From: Ophioderma brevispina
Taxonomy: Eukaryota > Echinodermata > Ophiuroidea > Amphilepidida > Ophiodermatidae
Direction of reading: 5' to 3'
Assembly (NCBI GenBank): GCA_023653785.1
Contig: JAMKCH010012671.1
Span: forward strand, 1-64,000
DNA length: 64,000 nucleotides
The stretch's first letter is position 1, and the number at the start of each line of letters is the position of its first letter. Below the pieces are notes generated by a model. That model did no database searches. It worked only from the letters and a program-made list of their open reading frames with translations, and was not told the origin of the DNA. Shown here piece after piece: positions 1 to 11,949 of this stretch. The translations under genes were made by a program, and so were the position numbers.

Positions 1-930
1 TCGCCGAGGAATTGAAGGGAGGGCAGGTTGAGGAATTCATGAACGAGCAGACAAGCAATTCGGCTGACTCCAAACGTAAGAAGAAAAACTATGACCGGCA
101 CGCAGGAGGAGGCATTCTCAAAACTGGGAAGTTGTCTGGTTACTCCAGAAGAAGAGGAAACCAGGGTGTATAAGAATGTTGAGCTCAATGGGATGGAATT
201 ATTAGTGACCCATGTATTGACCGATGTCTTGTATAGAAATACCAGAAGTCACCCAAGAAGAAACCAGCGGTAGACATGGGATGGCTGAAGCTCTATCAAA
301 GATCCCCTTGAAGTCATGGCGTACGCAAAAGATACCAGAAGAACCAGCAGGAACAAAAGAAGATAGCCGGGAAGCAAGTGAGGAAAGGCAGGGTTACAGA
401 ACCGAGGATAGCCAGGAAGCAAATGAGGAAAGTCCGGGTACAGAACCCGAAGATAGCAGGAGAGTGAGGAAGAAAGGCAGGGTCAAGAACCCGAAGATGA
501 CCAGGAACCAAACGACCGGAACTCCGGGTGCAGGACGGAACCCGAAGGCATAACCAGGAACAATGGAAAGGTTTGCTACGGACAATGTGGAGAATGGAGT
601 AGTTGTTCGCCGGCGCTCTAGAAGACTCCGCGGTCCAGCTGTTACCGGTTCTGTTAGGTTAGAATAATTGATGGGGCGCAAGCGCCAAGAGCGTATCAAA
701 CTAGTTAAGAGAGCGAGACGTTTGAGTGGATTCAAGCCATCCCCCTCACACAGATTGGAGGAAATCAGAAGGGAGGATCGTTCTAGGACCCACGTTCATT
801 CTACAAGGAGGTGATCAAACCCCGTGATTCTGAAGTCTATGGAGGGTGGAATGGTATTTATATTATTTGTAAATTTTGTATGAAGTGATGCGTCGGCCTG
901 GTTTTGTCGGGGACGACAAAGGCCGGGGGG
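1..930 (+). mobile_element. Probable 3' internal part of a degraded LTR retrotransposon
   Basis: Several short open segments with retroelement-like composition follow one another. The frame open from 3 to 170 is rich in K and R. The frame 224-553 carries an acidic repeat of about 45 bp (near 359, 405 and 450) that encodes variants of EDSxEAxEE. Short basic peptides follow (561-665 with VVVRRRSRRLRG, and 670-813 starting MGRKRQERIKLVKRARR), much like the basic tails of Gypsy polyproteins. A purine-rich tract at 917-929 (aaggccgggggggg) could be the polypurine tract just before an LTR. No reverse transcriptase is visible, so the class is inferred from composition and context only. Confidence 0.35.
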
Positions 931-1266
931 GGCTGTGTAAACAAAATTTACCTTGTAGCACGGCCCCGTTGCTGGCTGGTGATTCCCCCTCTTTCCGCTG
1001 TGTAGAGTTGCGGCATTACTACGCTTGGGGATTTCCCCGGCCCTATTTGGATGCGGTAGCTAGACTCAGCGGATTTGGGACGGGTTTTAATGCAGATGTT
1101 TAGCAACGGGCTCCTTTCAGGATCCTATTTGGGGGTGACGTCAGGTTTAGCGTAGGTTCCGAATGGGTGTCGGCCCCACGTGAACGTTAGCGTATATTAT
1201 GGGATGGACCCGAAGGTGTTTGCGGGGAAATATGTGGGTTATTGCTCGACTGTATCCCGTTGTACA
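931..1266 (+). mobile_element. Candidate long terminal repeat (about 336 bp)
   Basis: The segment begins TGTGTAAAC directly after the purine tract and could end in GTATCCCGTTGTACA, giving the TG...CA ends of an LTR. The same ending, TGTATCCCGTTGTACA, recurs at 6,442-6,457, which suggests a shared terminus of a repeat family. No second full copy is visible to prove the boundaries. Confidence 0.35.
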
Positions 1267-1353
1267 GGTTTGTGTTTGTAAACATGATGTAAGTTTGTTG
1301 AATTTGATGCTTGCCTAGGGACGTAAAGCAATGCTCACATCGTCCCTTTTCCG

Positions 1354-1480
1354 TAGGGAGTTCATGATCATGTAGGGATATTGATAGAATTCTGGATGTT
1401 CGTAAAGGAATTTTTAGAGAATTGTTTTGATTGCCAAATGGTAGGAAGAGCCACTGCTGGGCCTGAATCGTCCTCGATTA
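1354..1480 (+). pseudogene. Ty3/Gypsy-like integrase zinc-finger remnant
   Basis: In the frame that contains the TTG at 1,381, the translation has VHDHVG, then WMFVKEFLENCFDCQMVG. The C-x2-C followed by Q, after a W and an F/V-K-E-F segment, is the usual end of the HHCC domain in Gypsy-type integrases (...VxxYVxxCxxCQ). Upstream the frame is closed at 1,354-1,356, and after about 1,480 the similarity stops, so this is a fragment. It lies outside the candidate LTR, so it probably belongs to a second, nested or adjacent element. Confidence 0.5.
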
Positions 1481-1589
1481 GAACCAGACCCCCCCTCGCC
1501 AATTATTATGTCAGATATGAAAGAGTTGTCATGCAAAAACAGCATTGTGTAATGGTAGTAGGCAGTGAATATTTATTATGATAAACCAT

Positions 1590-2590
1590 CATGTCAGTAA
1601 TTTACCATTTCATCGCATATCATTCCAAATCATTAATCATTGAACTTGTTACCATTCAGTCATCAACATCCCAATCACCGATCATTACATCACGAATAAG
1701 CATATAATTGTGCCTTATGCTGTAAATATGGTTTATGATTCTCAGGCGAATACTGTGAATATTATTATTTGATATTGTTGATTTTACACTGCCTCCGTAT
1801 AGTTGTAAAAAAGGATCCAGCATTATTATTGATCACATATTTTGAGCTCGATGATGATGATCGATTTTTGATATGATGATTATACATACACTGCTACTGC
1901 CTCAGTAATTGTAGCCAAAGAGGACCCTCCAATTATTGTAAATATTGGATGATTATTGACTGTACACGATTCAGAAACTGGCTAGTGACTGCCTTTTCAT
2001 TATTGTGAGATTTGATGACATTGGTTCAGACATGTTTCAGTAATTAATGGCCAAATTGATCTCAGGTTTTTATAATATTCTGGATGTTTCATTACATTCT
2101 TTCCAGTGATCAGAGCCATGATTGTCATTTACTATTGTCATATGTATCTGTTGATGCTGATTTTGATAGAAGTCTGTTTATGAGAATGAACCATACGGTA
2201 TTTTTAGAAGTTATTTGGAAACATATCGGACAGTAGGTGTAGTTTAGGTGCTAATTTGCCATATCAAAGTTCTTGCCAAAATGATTGTATATAAAACAAG
2301 CTTCTTACAGGCAATAAGTTGCCCGATGTAAGTGTTTAAGGCTTTTTACAAGGAAGTGAAAGCATTCTATTTTGATATGTGATTATGTGCATAGGCAAAG
2401 ATGTTTATAACTTATGTGAGATGTCATGCTTATTGTACTTTGTACAAACAGTACAAGATTTCTATACACCATTCTGTAAGGCACATAAAGTGCAGGAACT
2501 TGTAGTAGTACTTTAGTGGATTTCTTAAGTAAATATAAATAGAGTAAACCAAATAGTGTGCCCCATACATTTGAGTAAATTGGTAAGGAT
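1590..2590. other. AT-rich stretch without recognisable features
   Basis: About 1 kb of AT-rich sequence with scattered ATT/GATGAT short repeats and stop codons in all frames. I see no coding segment, TIR or tandem repeat here. Confidence 0.5.
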
Positions 2591-2791
2591 TAGGGATTAT
2601 AATTTGGTATGATGATTAAAATAATATCAAGTTGGTCACCCTAGGGAACCATGGGGTACCCTTGAAAGGTAATGAAGGTATTAATGTGGATTAGGGGATA
2701 CCAAAAAGATTCCTATGGGATTCCAGGGGATTTTCCTATGGACATGGATCCACTGAGAAGATAACCACTGCAGATGAAGGATTAATTCCTC

Positions 2792-2832
2792 CAGTGGGTT
2801 GGCTATCTAGGATCTAGATAGTTGGCCTACTG
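2792..2832. repeat. Palindrome / hairpin
   Basis: CTATCTAG (2,803-2,810) and CTAGATAG (2,814-2,821) are perfect inverted arms around a 3-nt spacer. The outer bases (cagtgggttgg and ttggcctactg) extend the stem imperfectly, mostly through changes compatible with G-T pairs. Confidence 0.7.
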
Positions 2833-2889
2833 TTGGAGTATGCCAAACAGATATCACTTAATCCGGGAGGATAAAGTACATACCCCATA

Positions 2890-3125
2890 TAGAACAGGAT
2901 TGAACATGATCCAGGAATATCATGTCCAATGGATGTCAGAGGTTCCTGCCATATAGGATTAACTTATCAAAGGGGATAATACCATAGGATGACATGATCC
3001 AGGAATATCATGTCCCTGGATGTTGGAGCTTCCATACCATATGATTACAGTGGAGGATAATATCATATACATAGGATTGACATGATCCAGGGATATCGTC
3101 CCCTAAGGACTCCAGAGGATTTATA
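2890..3125. repeat. Tandem repeat of about 90 bp, three copies, each with an internal inverted repeat
   Basis: Three diverged copies start near 2,901, 2,990 and 3,078. Each carries the core gacatgatccaggaatatc. In the second copy GACATGAT and ATCATGTC are perfect inverted arms; the first and third copies have one or two changes. The unit continues with ggatgt-ggagg/cttcc and a catat-rich tail. Confidence 0.65.
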
Positions 3126-3269
3126 TAGTATGGTTAAAACCAGGATAAAACCGGGTGATCATATCACCGTGATGTTTATTTCCATACCTGTGGAGGCTCT
3201 TGGAATATTTATACTTGTACCTGGTGGTATGTAATCACAGTTGTATTCTGTAATTAGTGATAATACTTA

Positions 3270-4060
3270 GGAATTGAATTTGTTTGGCTTTGAGTGTATG
3301 GGCAGGCAAGTACAATTTGGAATTCAGACAGGTAAAACTAATAGCCATAGAGTCGTCTCTTATCTGTCCAAAACCTGTGGTTCTCAAATATGATACAGCA
3401 GAGATGGGTACAACGTCTGGCTGCTTCACTGAATTACGCAAGGTCCTTGTTTGGGACATTGTTGCATCCAGCAGTGCCGGCAGACCCAAGAGGTCCCGGG
3501 CGTGTGCCGCTCCCAACCACAGGCAGGCATCCCGACCGGCTCCAGACAAGCCCCATTTCTGCAAGGAACCTTAGATCGGCCAATTCTGATTCTGGTTCTC
3601 AATCCATCGAGGCACCGCCACCCAGCCCAAGAGGAGCCAGCTCCAGGTCGGGAGCCGCCCACCAGGTTCAACCACCGACAGATGCCACTTGGCGATGCAA
3701 ACCTTCCCTTCCACAAGGCGACTATCCTACTACCCAGAGACATGTTCAAGAGGTTGGACTTGCTTCAGAAACTCTCTCTAATTAAGGGGGGGGGGCGGTT
3801 GGCAGCAGGGTATTGTCCGACATAGGGGCTCACATTGGACACTTGGCAGCTACGCTCTGATGCTCGCTACGCTACGAAGGATGTCGGTGGAGCAATTCCT
3901 GCCAGGATGTACAAGTTTTCCGTTGGTGTTGGACGGAGGCATCCGATGATAAGGCGGCAGGAGGCAATTAACGCTGGATCAAGCTCTTGGCATGGGTTGA
4001 TCGTCCCATACAGGGCAGGCATACTCTGCACATGAGTAGCACGGGCACGTGCCGGTCGGA
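3270..4060 (-). repeat. Dispersed repeat, copy 1 of 2 (the other at 10.9-11.9 kb)
   Basis: Aligned by eye with 10,960-11,900, the two segments share long stretches in order: tgtccaaa-acctg, ggtctggctgcttca, a purine/pyrimidine block, gacagatgccacttg, ctccacaag-gac, ggggcggtt(g/a)gca, and gga(g/t)g-acaa-ttttcc-tggtgttg. On the minus strand both copies keep an open frame (3,564-3,235 here) with alignable peptides such as NSVKQPDVV against NSLKQPDLV, so the family may once have coded on this strand. I do not recognise the protein or the element class. Confidence 0.55.
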
Positions 4061-4115
4061 TCTTAGGGTAAGTGGGCGAGCCCCCCATCTGGTGCCAGTG
4101 AGTTTGTTTTAGATT

Positions 4116-5020
4116 TTATTGCGTGAAATACTTTACTCTTCGTCTTAATAATGTGGGTCTTATAAGAGAGAGAGCGGTCCAAGGTGACCCTAGTAGACAG
4201 GGGTTATAACAGTGCTCAAGGGGAGTTCCAGACCAGTACTTAAGCTGACGTTTGCTTTCAAGGTTGCGTAGCTGGAAAAGCACAACGGTGTCGTCGATGA
4301 TTTGCACGTAGACGGTTTTCCTCATAATAAGGAGTGAGTTCATCCAAAGCTTTGGAGAGGTCTCTCTTCAACAACTGTGGTAGTCGGCATATTGTGCACT
4401 AATTCAAGATCGTCGGAATAAATAAAAACGACGGGTTCTGCACTCCTAGGTTGTCGTTGGGTACATATGTTGAACAGGAGAGGTGCAAGCACACCCTTGG
4501 GGTAGACATCTGAGCCTAAGCCATCGGCTCTTCTTCGCCTCTAGCTGAAAAAGAACATCCTGTTAGCCAGAAATCCACGGATAAGCTCAGTCACGCGGAT
4601 GTCCTTGGTAATTTCCAGGAATATGGAGTAGGAATCTGTGATGAACGTGTCGTAGGCTGCTGCGAGTCGACCGAACACAGCCTACGGTTAACAACCCCTC
4701 GAAACCATCCTCAATGGGTTGAGTTAGGTTGAGTACTTGGCTTGTGTTGATTTGCATGGACGGAAACCTGCCTGGTTCTGGTATGAGGTGTTCGTATTAC
4801 ACAGGTGCAATACGATTGAGCAGGAGACGGTCAAAGAGCTTGTAGGTTTGGCTAAGGAGTGATATAGGTCTGTAGCTCTTGGGATTGGAGGAATATTCCC
4901 ATGCTTAGGAGTGCCTAACAGTGTTCCTCAGATCTGTGGGACCTGGGAAATAAGGCAGCATGTAGAGCTCAGAAGGCCATTCCTTTGCGACTGGCCAAGA
5001 TTTTTAGTTGCCCTCAGTAG
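4116..5020 (-). pseudogene. LINE reverse transcriptase remnant (Jockey/CR1-like)
   Basis: Read on the minus strand across several frameshifts, the segment gives non-LTR reverse transcriptase blocks in the correct order: SYKPISLLSQTYKLFDRLL-LNRIAP, then HLIPEPGRF, then TSQVLNLTQ-IEDGFE, then a catalytic-palm region with LAPLLFNIY-PNDNLG, then an open stretch ending near 4,116 with FQLRNLESKRQLK-YWSGTPLEHC-NP-LGVTLDRSLSYKTHI. These are the palm and thumb blocks of Jockey/CR1-type elements. Stops and shifts break it, so it is a dead copy. The endonuclease is not recognisable; the segment up to about 5,260 may be its continuation. Confidence 0.85.
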
Positions 5021-5439
5021 AGATGTGTCAAGGCCCTACTGCTTTTCTGGTTGAATTTAGCATACGGCTTCCAATTGGCATGTTGAAGGGGCGAGTGAAA
5101 CCAGGGTCACCACTCGACCTCTTATGTCTAGTTTGTTTCTTGGGTTTTTGCTGCCTTGCCATTAAAGCAGTTGGTGGGCAACGTGGTTGGGTGTGAATTG
5201 GACTGAGGTGGAGGTTATGTTGGATCCCCTCGGAGCTTTCGGATGGTAGGACCATGCTTTCTTGCTGGTAGGGTCATACGGTGGATTCAATTAATTTATT
5301 TTAATTTTTTTTTTTTATTTTATTAAAGTGTGCCAGGTTTTGATCTTTTCCTGGAGATCCTCGCCGGACTTCCCCACCTTTATCAGTTGTTTCAGCCGAA
5401 AGAAAAAAAGGATAGATTAAAACATGGTGATTAGGTAAA

Positions 5440-5700
5440 TTATGTATTCAGTATACAGCTGGGGACAGACCACATGGTACTGGTAGAAGGAATTTTGTGG
5501 TGGTGTGCGCTCTGAGGTTTTGGGGATGGTGTGGCGGATGCTGTGGTGGGTGCCCGGCGTGTGGTGGACTATTGCCTTTCAGATGGTCCATATCGCCCTG
5601 GTCACTTGGCAGTGGTTGGCGTTGTGCATCTCCGGGTCATACCATTGCGGAAGTACTGCGTGTTGCGTCGTCAGGAGGTGAAGAAACAAGCATACAACAC
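5440..5700 (+). repeat. Diverged repeat related to 6,200-6,400
   Basis: The block ctggtcacttggcagtgg through catctccgggtcataccattg matches ttggtcatcggctgtgg through cacctccgcactacaccattg at 6,332-6,390 in the same order. It is followed by a CA-rich tract (5,696-5,745). The open frame across it (GTG at 5,531 to about 5,746) has no domain I recognise. Confidence 0.35.
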
Positions 5701-6199
5701 ACACCACCCACACACCCCACATACATATGCGCATACATACACATAATCATATGCGTTATACTATGGCTAAATTGGTATAGTTGCAATGGTGCTATTGATT
5801 TTTTCAGAGATTAATATTAGGTGTTTTGGTGTACTACCTTTAAGTGGTGCTACAACTAAAGAGTAGTTAGGTTGAAAGAGTATTATTTATATTTTAAAGA
5901 GTTATAGCAGGGGTCATGGACTATGATCAGGAAAGCTACCATTTTCAGGTTATCTAACGGGATTGATATGTATTTACCATTGTACTTAGATTGGTAGTAT
6001 CTACGCATGGCCTGGAAAACTATAAAGATTGTTATTGGTCATGAGATAAATTGTTAGGATATAGGCCAACTTGTCTATATTTAGCATTCTGCTTATGCTT
6101 GAGCATGGACCACATAAGATTACATTTGTTGTTACACATTTGCATGTTAGAGTATTTTAAGTGCTTTACACTGTATTAGGGACAACAAGCCGTGGAAAT

Positions 6200-6460
6200 C
6201 ATACCCATGTGTCCGACGTAGTGGTTGGTGACATGGGTGGCTGTGCGGTGTGTTTAGGTGGCCATCGTGGGGTGTGCGGGTCGTGGTGAAACCGTAGGGT
6301 TCATCCTGATATTATTTTTGATGTCACTTCGTATTGGTCATCGGCTGTGGTGGGCTGTTCGCACCTCCGCACTACACCATTGCACTAGGACACATGGAGT
6401 GCCTAGGTTATTCAGTTCTAGTTGGTAATAACATTGCTTGGATGTATCCCGTTGTACAGG
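6200..6460 (+). repeat. Second copy of the 5.5-kb repeat, ending in an LTR-like terminus
   Basis: It shares the block described at 5.5 kb. Its last 16 bases, TGTATCCCGTTGTACA (6,442-6,457), are identical to the end of the candidate LTR at about 1,266, preceded in both by a similar attgct(c/t)-ga stretch. Confidence 0.35.
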
Positions 6461-6914
6461 GTCGAGGTGTTTGCCGACTGAATCAGATGTGTAGACTAGG
6501 AGAAATTGAACAAAACTTATAAAGCAGCCATCACGCGGATCGTCATTTGTGTCCATTTCTCTGGCAAGGGTGGTTCTGTCCTACACGACTTAACCCCGCC
6601 CCTACAGACCGCATCCCCAGGAGTGTTTGAACATTGTGTAGGCCGCTGTTCTCCATCGGCCATCCAAACTATCCTGACAAAGAGTAGAGGGGGAAAAGGG
6701 GGAAGCGCCGCCACCAGTAAATACAACGTGTTATGATGCCCATAGTTACAACGTAATCATTTGGTCAGAGGATGTAATAACGTTTAATTCTTAATATGTT
6801 TGAAACAAGTCAAAACCAATTAACAATAACGTTGAAGCTTTGGTTTCACGTCGTTATTTTACGTTCAATGGTTTCGTATTTTAGGCTCCATGTTGTACGG
6901 TTCTGATTGTAGTG

Positions 6915-6975
6915 AGTTCCCAGCTGCCAGTTAAATGCAATGTTTTTTTACCGGTTTATTTTTAACAGTGCATGG
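6915..6975. mobile_element. End of a MITE related to the one at 59.46-59.60 kb
   Basis: cccagctgccagttaaatgc, then ttttaacagtg, resembles cccagatgccagttaaaacg, then atttaacagtg at 59,549-59,598. Only this end is clear here; the opposite TIR was not found. Confidence 0.4.
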
Positions 6976-7605
6976 TAACTTGGTTACAAATGAACTTGCG
7001 CCAAATGCGAGATAGAAACACAACTACTCTTAAGACCCCGTTATACAATTTTCTAAGTTGGAATGATTTTATATTCACCACACATGCATGTCTATAAAAT
7101 TCCACTAGGTGGAAAATTAAACACTGGGCAAACTCGACATACGGTCGTTTTAATATTAATATATGGAATAACAACAATAACTTGACAATTAATTAACTTC
7201 TAAGGGTGAATAGAAAGGTGCAATGCAACAAAAAATTCACATAACAGTGCGAAAATTTGTTCTTTTCTGTTGGTACAAATGAAGAAATTTCTAAATAATT
7301 GGAGTAAGATGATACTCGGCTGCGTGTATCATGATACGAAACGCTCCTAAAATGGGTCCCCCACTTTTTGAAGCAGCTGGGACGGAGTGGATCAGTTAGG
7401 GGTTTTCACCCTACTCTTATGCGATGACAATGTACAATTATGGACCTGCGTACACGGGACCGACGGCTAACGCCCTCTGATACGGGATCTTCCATTATTC
7501 ATTTGCCCAATTCCAATGAACATACGGTATTCCTGTAATTTAATCAATAGCTGATACAGATCAAATCCAGAATTGATTACCAGAATAATCCAGCAATGAC
7601 CACAG

Positions 7606-7680
7606 GACCGGGACTCAAACCCGAGATTTATTTTTTTTTGTTTAACGGTTACCTACCACTTAGACCATTCTCTCCCACAG
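7606..7680 (-). repeat. tRNA-derived fragment (SINE head or tRNA pseudogene)
   Basis: On the minus strand the order is gggaga-, TGGTCTAAGTGGT (A-box-like), AGGTAACC, then an A-rich insertion, then CTCGGGTTTGAGTCCCGG (T arm with a B-box-like GGTTTGAGTCC). The T stem CCGGG/CCCGG can form. The anticodon region is disrupted by the A-rich tract, so it cannot be a functional tRNA. Confidence 0.5.
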
Positions 7681-8763
7681 GTAATGCGAGATGATGTAAT
7701 GCATGATGATGTAATTTATGGGAATCCAATTGTACAGTGCAAGGTTGTGATTTTATTATGCATTTGGTGCTGTTTTATTCTTAGAGATAGGTGGAACCAG
7801 CTGTGAGATGAAAAATCGTGCTCACTGGACTCTTTGTGAGCCAGTAGCAATAGCTAGAAGCTATAGCTAATTGTGATCTGCAATAATGGTAAACATACCA
7901 TGAGTACGGTGTCATAGTGACAGGGTATATTACATTTTAGATACCACTTGAACGAAAAGCTTAATTATTCTACTGGCTGTCATCGTGGTAATTATATCCC
8001 GGAAGAATGATATACTGTGAAAATAGTGGTCTTCAGGGCCCAACCCCGTCGTCTTGACGCTTGGACAGTTTATGCCTTCAGAACCGAGACGATGTCCCAT
8101 GGAATATACCGTGGATTTTAATAAGAACTGCACGCTGTCATTTTGGAGCCTCAATGTGCGTGGTAGAACATATATCAATTGAACTGCACGCTTCTTTTAA
8201 TTGTTGGCATAAACGTCGTCACAATCTTAAAGGACATTTATGTAAGACATGAAATCTTGACATTGAGTGTAATATTATTGAACTGTAATTATGTTTTGGA
8301 CACTCATATCACGTGTGCTCAAGTCTCATTTGTTTGTTAGTCTATTAAACCATGGGACGTGGACCAAATAACCAACTTAAAAATTCTGTAGCTCCCCATC
8401 TGGGGCGAAGGGAAAACCAGTGTAAATTCATAATTAAATATTAACGATCACATAACTGTCTGTCCCCCCCAGTTTCCCTCACCATAAACGGCACATTTTC
8501 TTTTTCTCTAAAAATATATAAATGTCACCCTCAATTCTTCCCAATATCAGACCAATGGATATGTAATAGACTTTCAGCTAACCATGAGCTAAGATATTAC
8601 AATGGGTCGGGTATGTAGGGCCATTGTTATAGCCAATGTGTTATCACCTCCAGATTCGGGTTGAGTGACCAATCCCGTCCCACATCCCTGCCACATAACA
8701 ACCATGTACATTATATATAAAGGCGTTGACACTAATTTCTCCTGAATCCAAGATTGCCGCTAA

Positions 8764-8807
8764 AGTGGCGTAATAGGCTGGGGGGCAGGGGGGCGGTTGC
8801 CCCCGGG

Positions 8808-8860
<53 letters not shown>

Positions 8861-9047
8861 GGGGGGGGGGTTGACTACTTTGGCCGGTGAAAAAAATTGC
8901 AAAAATGCAAAAAACACATGGCTAAATCACCGTTTTTTTTTCGCCCTCTACGGAAAAATTGGCCTTTTGACTCCCCCTGAGAGGGAAAAGTTTCCCAAGA
9001 CCTGGGAAATTTTGCCCCCTCAGAGCGGGCAGTCCCGTTATGCCACT
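8764..9047. mobile_element. Non-autonomous hAT-like MITE with a 50-nt G run
   Basis: Terminal inverted repeats AGTGGCGTAATAGG (8,764-8,777) and CCCGTTATGCCACT (9,034-9,047) match at 11 of 14 positions. The 7-bp sequence CCGCTAA flanks both ends directly (8,757-8,763 and 9,048-9,054), as expected for a target duplication. Inside is an uninterrupted run of 50 G (8,810-8,859), then T and 10 more G. There is no transposase, and the glycine- or proline-only frames over the run are not genes. Confidence 0.75.
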
Positions 9048-9355
9048 CCGCTAAGATGTCTGCAAGGACATATAGAAGGCCATATATCAGCATCCCCTGG
9101 CTACTATACGGTCGGTTTTGGTGGCCTTTGCTAGGTTTTAAGGGTCAATAAAGTAATTTCTCTCATTATCTAACATCTGAAATCCTTCGTTTATACATTG
9201 AAATCCAAGAATGGCTTGCCAAAATGCTTCCTACAACATACAAAAAGTTATATCTCCATTTCTGGAGCAGCTATGACTTTGTTTTTGGTGTTTTTGGGGC
9301 AAGAATAATTTATAATCTTTAGCCGTTGCATGAAACACCTTCCGTTGCCTAATAT

Positions 9356-9552
9356 CAGGGCGTAACCAGGTGGGGGGCAGGGGGGGGCAGACTGCCCCCC
9401 GGACAACTAAATGGGGACGGAGGAGCTACAAATGGGGACGAGAAAAGGGGGAAAATGGTCTACCCCGTCGAGCGAAGCGAGCCGGAAAAAATGGGGAACA
9501 TTCTTGAGGTCTTGCCCCCCCCGGAGGCCAAGGTCTGGTTACGCGCGGCCTG
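9356..9552. mobile_element. Second hAT-like MITE of the same style
   Basis: The left end CAGGGCGTAACCAGG and the inverted right end (ctggttacgc then gcggcctg) share GCGTAACCAG perfectly (9,360-9,369 and 9,535-9,544). Subterminal G and C runs resemble the element at 8.76 kb. The flanks (cctaatat and ctaaatac) are only an imperfect duplication. Confidence 0.6.
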
Positions 9553-10959
9553 CTAAATACTATATAAATCCACATGACAATCGATCATACTACTAGTTAA
9601 AGAGCAGGCACTTTGTCCTTAGGCATGGTAGGACTTGTACTGTTGCCATAAGTGTACATTTCAACAGCTATGTTCTCACTGTGAATTCAAAACCCTGACT
9701 CCATCTGTGTTTGTGATTACCCTTAATATCCGGTATGGTCAATGTGTGAGAGGTCAGAGTTTCAAGTGACTTTGGGAACGTGACTTTATGAATAATGCTA
9801 ACATCTCAATAAACTGTCTAAAAATCTATGGCTGAATACTCAATATTAATGATTACACCAATTGTCACTTCATTCTTCTTCATTCTTCCTCTCAGTCTGT
9901 CCACCACTTTCCTCAGACAGCCCAGTTCTCCCCTCTATTTGGACATTTAACATATCCTATACTCACTCACAACAATAGTGGCAAGCCAGCTGGGAGCCAA
10001 GATATTCTGCATTTTGTTGCGGATCACATAGATGATCAGCTGTACATCCACTGTGAATGTCCTTCAGGAATTGTGGTGTAGAACACCACTTGGCACTATC
10101 TGGTGTAAGGGACTAGTTTTGGAATTGTCCCTTGGAAGGCTATCCATAGGTGCAATGGATCAAGAGGGGTGGGTCTTCATTTAATGCTGCCTTCCAAATA
10201 CATACTTGCAAATGGTCATGCGCTTGAACATTCTCTGTGACTGCGTCGGTAGTGGTTGGCAATGCCTTTCCCCTGATGATGTTGTACGCGTGTCCCTTTT
10301 TTTAATTTTGCCCCTTTTGACAATCACTTATCAATCAAACGATCGACATTGTCCCTTGGCTTTGCTTCCATAGCACGCTGTAAATGCGTCGTATCTTATA
10401 TGTAGACGTCATCCATCTGGGCAACGATAGTTCCAAGCTTATCAAGTTTAAAGCCTCTCAACATCACTTTAAACTACAATTTTGCTTTGGCCAATCCTCC
10501 CAGTGAGCTACGGGTATAGCAACCCAAGCATATTAGCGGTGCGCATTTGTGGCTCTACCTTCGGCATGTTCTTGGCAGTTTGCCCCATTGGTCTATCATG
10601 TAGGCTGGGTCTGGTACCCCGCCATCCAGTTGACAAAGTTGAGTTTACTGATAATGCACAAGTACAATAGCAGAAAACCATCGGTGTCATCACAGATTAC
10701 TTGATGCAACTGGTCGTCTAATTGGCAACAGTTTGCGACTGTGGGTATAATACATCAGCCATTATTTTGTTTTGAGATCAGTACACTGTACCACAAGCCC
10801 CTTGTTGTCTTCATCGGGATCAAGCTGGTTCCTGTCACTGCAAGTCTGTGAAAGTTTTGCCAAATTAGGTCGACAATCTGAACTTTGTTCCAAGTAATAT
10901 TAAAGGTCGACCTGCTAAGGTGGCAGAGGGGTATTTGGACTGAGTTAGTGATGCCTGTT

Positions 10960-11900
10960 TGCTTGCTAGCCATCACGACCACTTCTAGTACTACCTCTAA
11001 TGCTGCATGCTTCTTCTTATCATGTCCAAACACCTGGTTTTCAAATATCCAGCCAGAGGTGTGTACAAGGTCTGGCTGCTTCAAAGAATTCTGCAGCTTC
11101 TTGGCTGTGCATTGTTGTAGCGTCCCGATCCACTCGCAAGCCGCCCCTACCTCCGCAATAAACCCCAGAACGGCCGGCCAAACGGTTTCCTCAACCTGCC
11201 GAGACACGCCACTCAGCGCAGCCCACAGGAGCCACAGAGACGGAGACGCTCACCAGTTCAAATACCAACAGACAAACCACTTGATTGATAGCAAGCCTCT
11301 CTCTCCACAAGCGACCACCTCCGCACTCCCTAGAGATTGTTTCGCAAGGTCGGTTGGTTTTGCTTATGCTTTACGAACCTCTCTCTCTCTCTACTATACT
11401 CGATTCATCTGATATGTGACCCAGTACCATTCTTTTTCTTGCGGAGGTGAAAAATTCAATGGGGCGCAGGGACTTCTGAATCATTTATTGCGAGAAATGT
11501 ATACACTATAGTGCGTTTCCAACATGATGAATGTATTCATTGTGGCAGGTGAGTGAGTTTAAATGACTGGAGTGTCCTCCAGATAATCCGGTTGTGCACG
11601 TGCATTTGAATTCTTGCATTTTTTCTCCCGGTAAACTAGTTGACCACCCCATTTCCGACTGTAATTGAATATTGTCCAACTCTACAGGGGGCCGAACGAA
11701 TCACGCGAATCGACTATAGATTTTAGGGGGGCGGTTAGCAACTGGCCCCTGTCCAGACATTGGTGCCTCACTCAGATACCTGGCACCCATGCCCCGGCAT
11801 GCCCCCCTTCCATACCCCTTCGGATATCTGGTCGGAGCGCTCCCGCCAGGAGGCACAATTTTTCCCTGGTGTTGAATGCTGTGTATTCATAGTAGGTCGA
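10960..11900 (-). repeat. Dispersed repeat, copy 2 of 2
   Basis: Homologous in order to 3,330-4,000 (see that entry), with roughly 300 bp of extra sequence, including a CT run, between about 11,390 and 11,700. The minus-strand frame 11,207-10,755 (150 aa) covers the conserved peptide region (NSLKQPDLVHTSGW). I do not recognise the product and do not call it a gene. Confidence 0.5.
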
Positions 11901-11949
11901 ATAAAGACCCACGCGCTGACTCAATTTGCCCATGATTTATTTCCGGGAG

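Noticed and set aside
8732..9134. Glycine- and proline-run frames on both strands
   Set aside because: They are translations of the 50-nt G run in a MITE.
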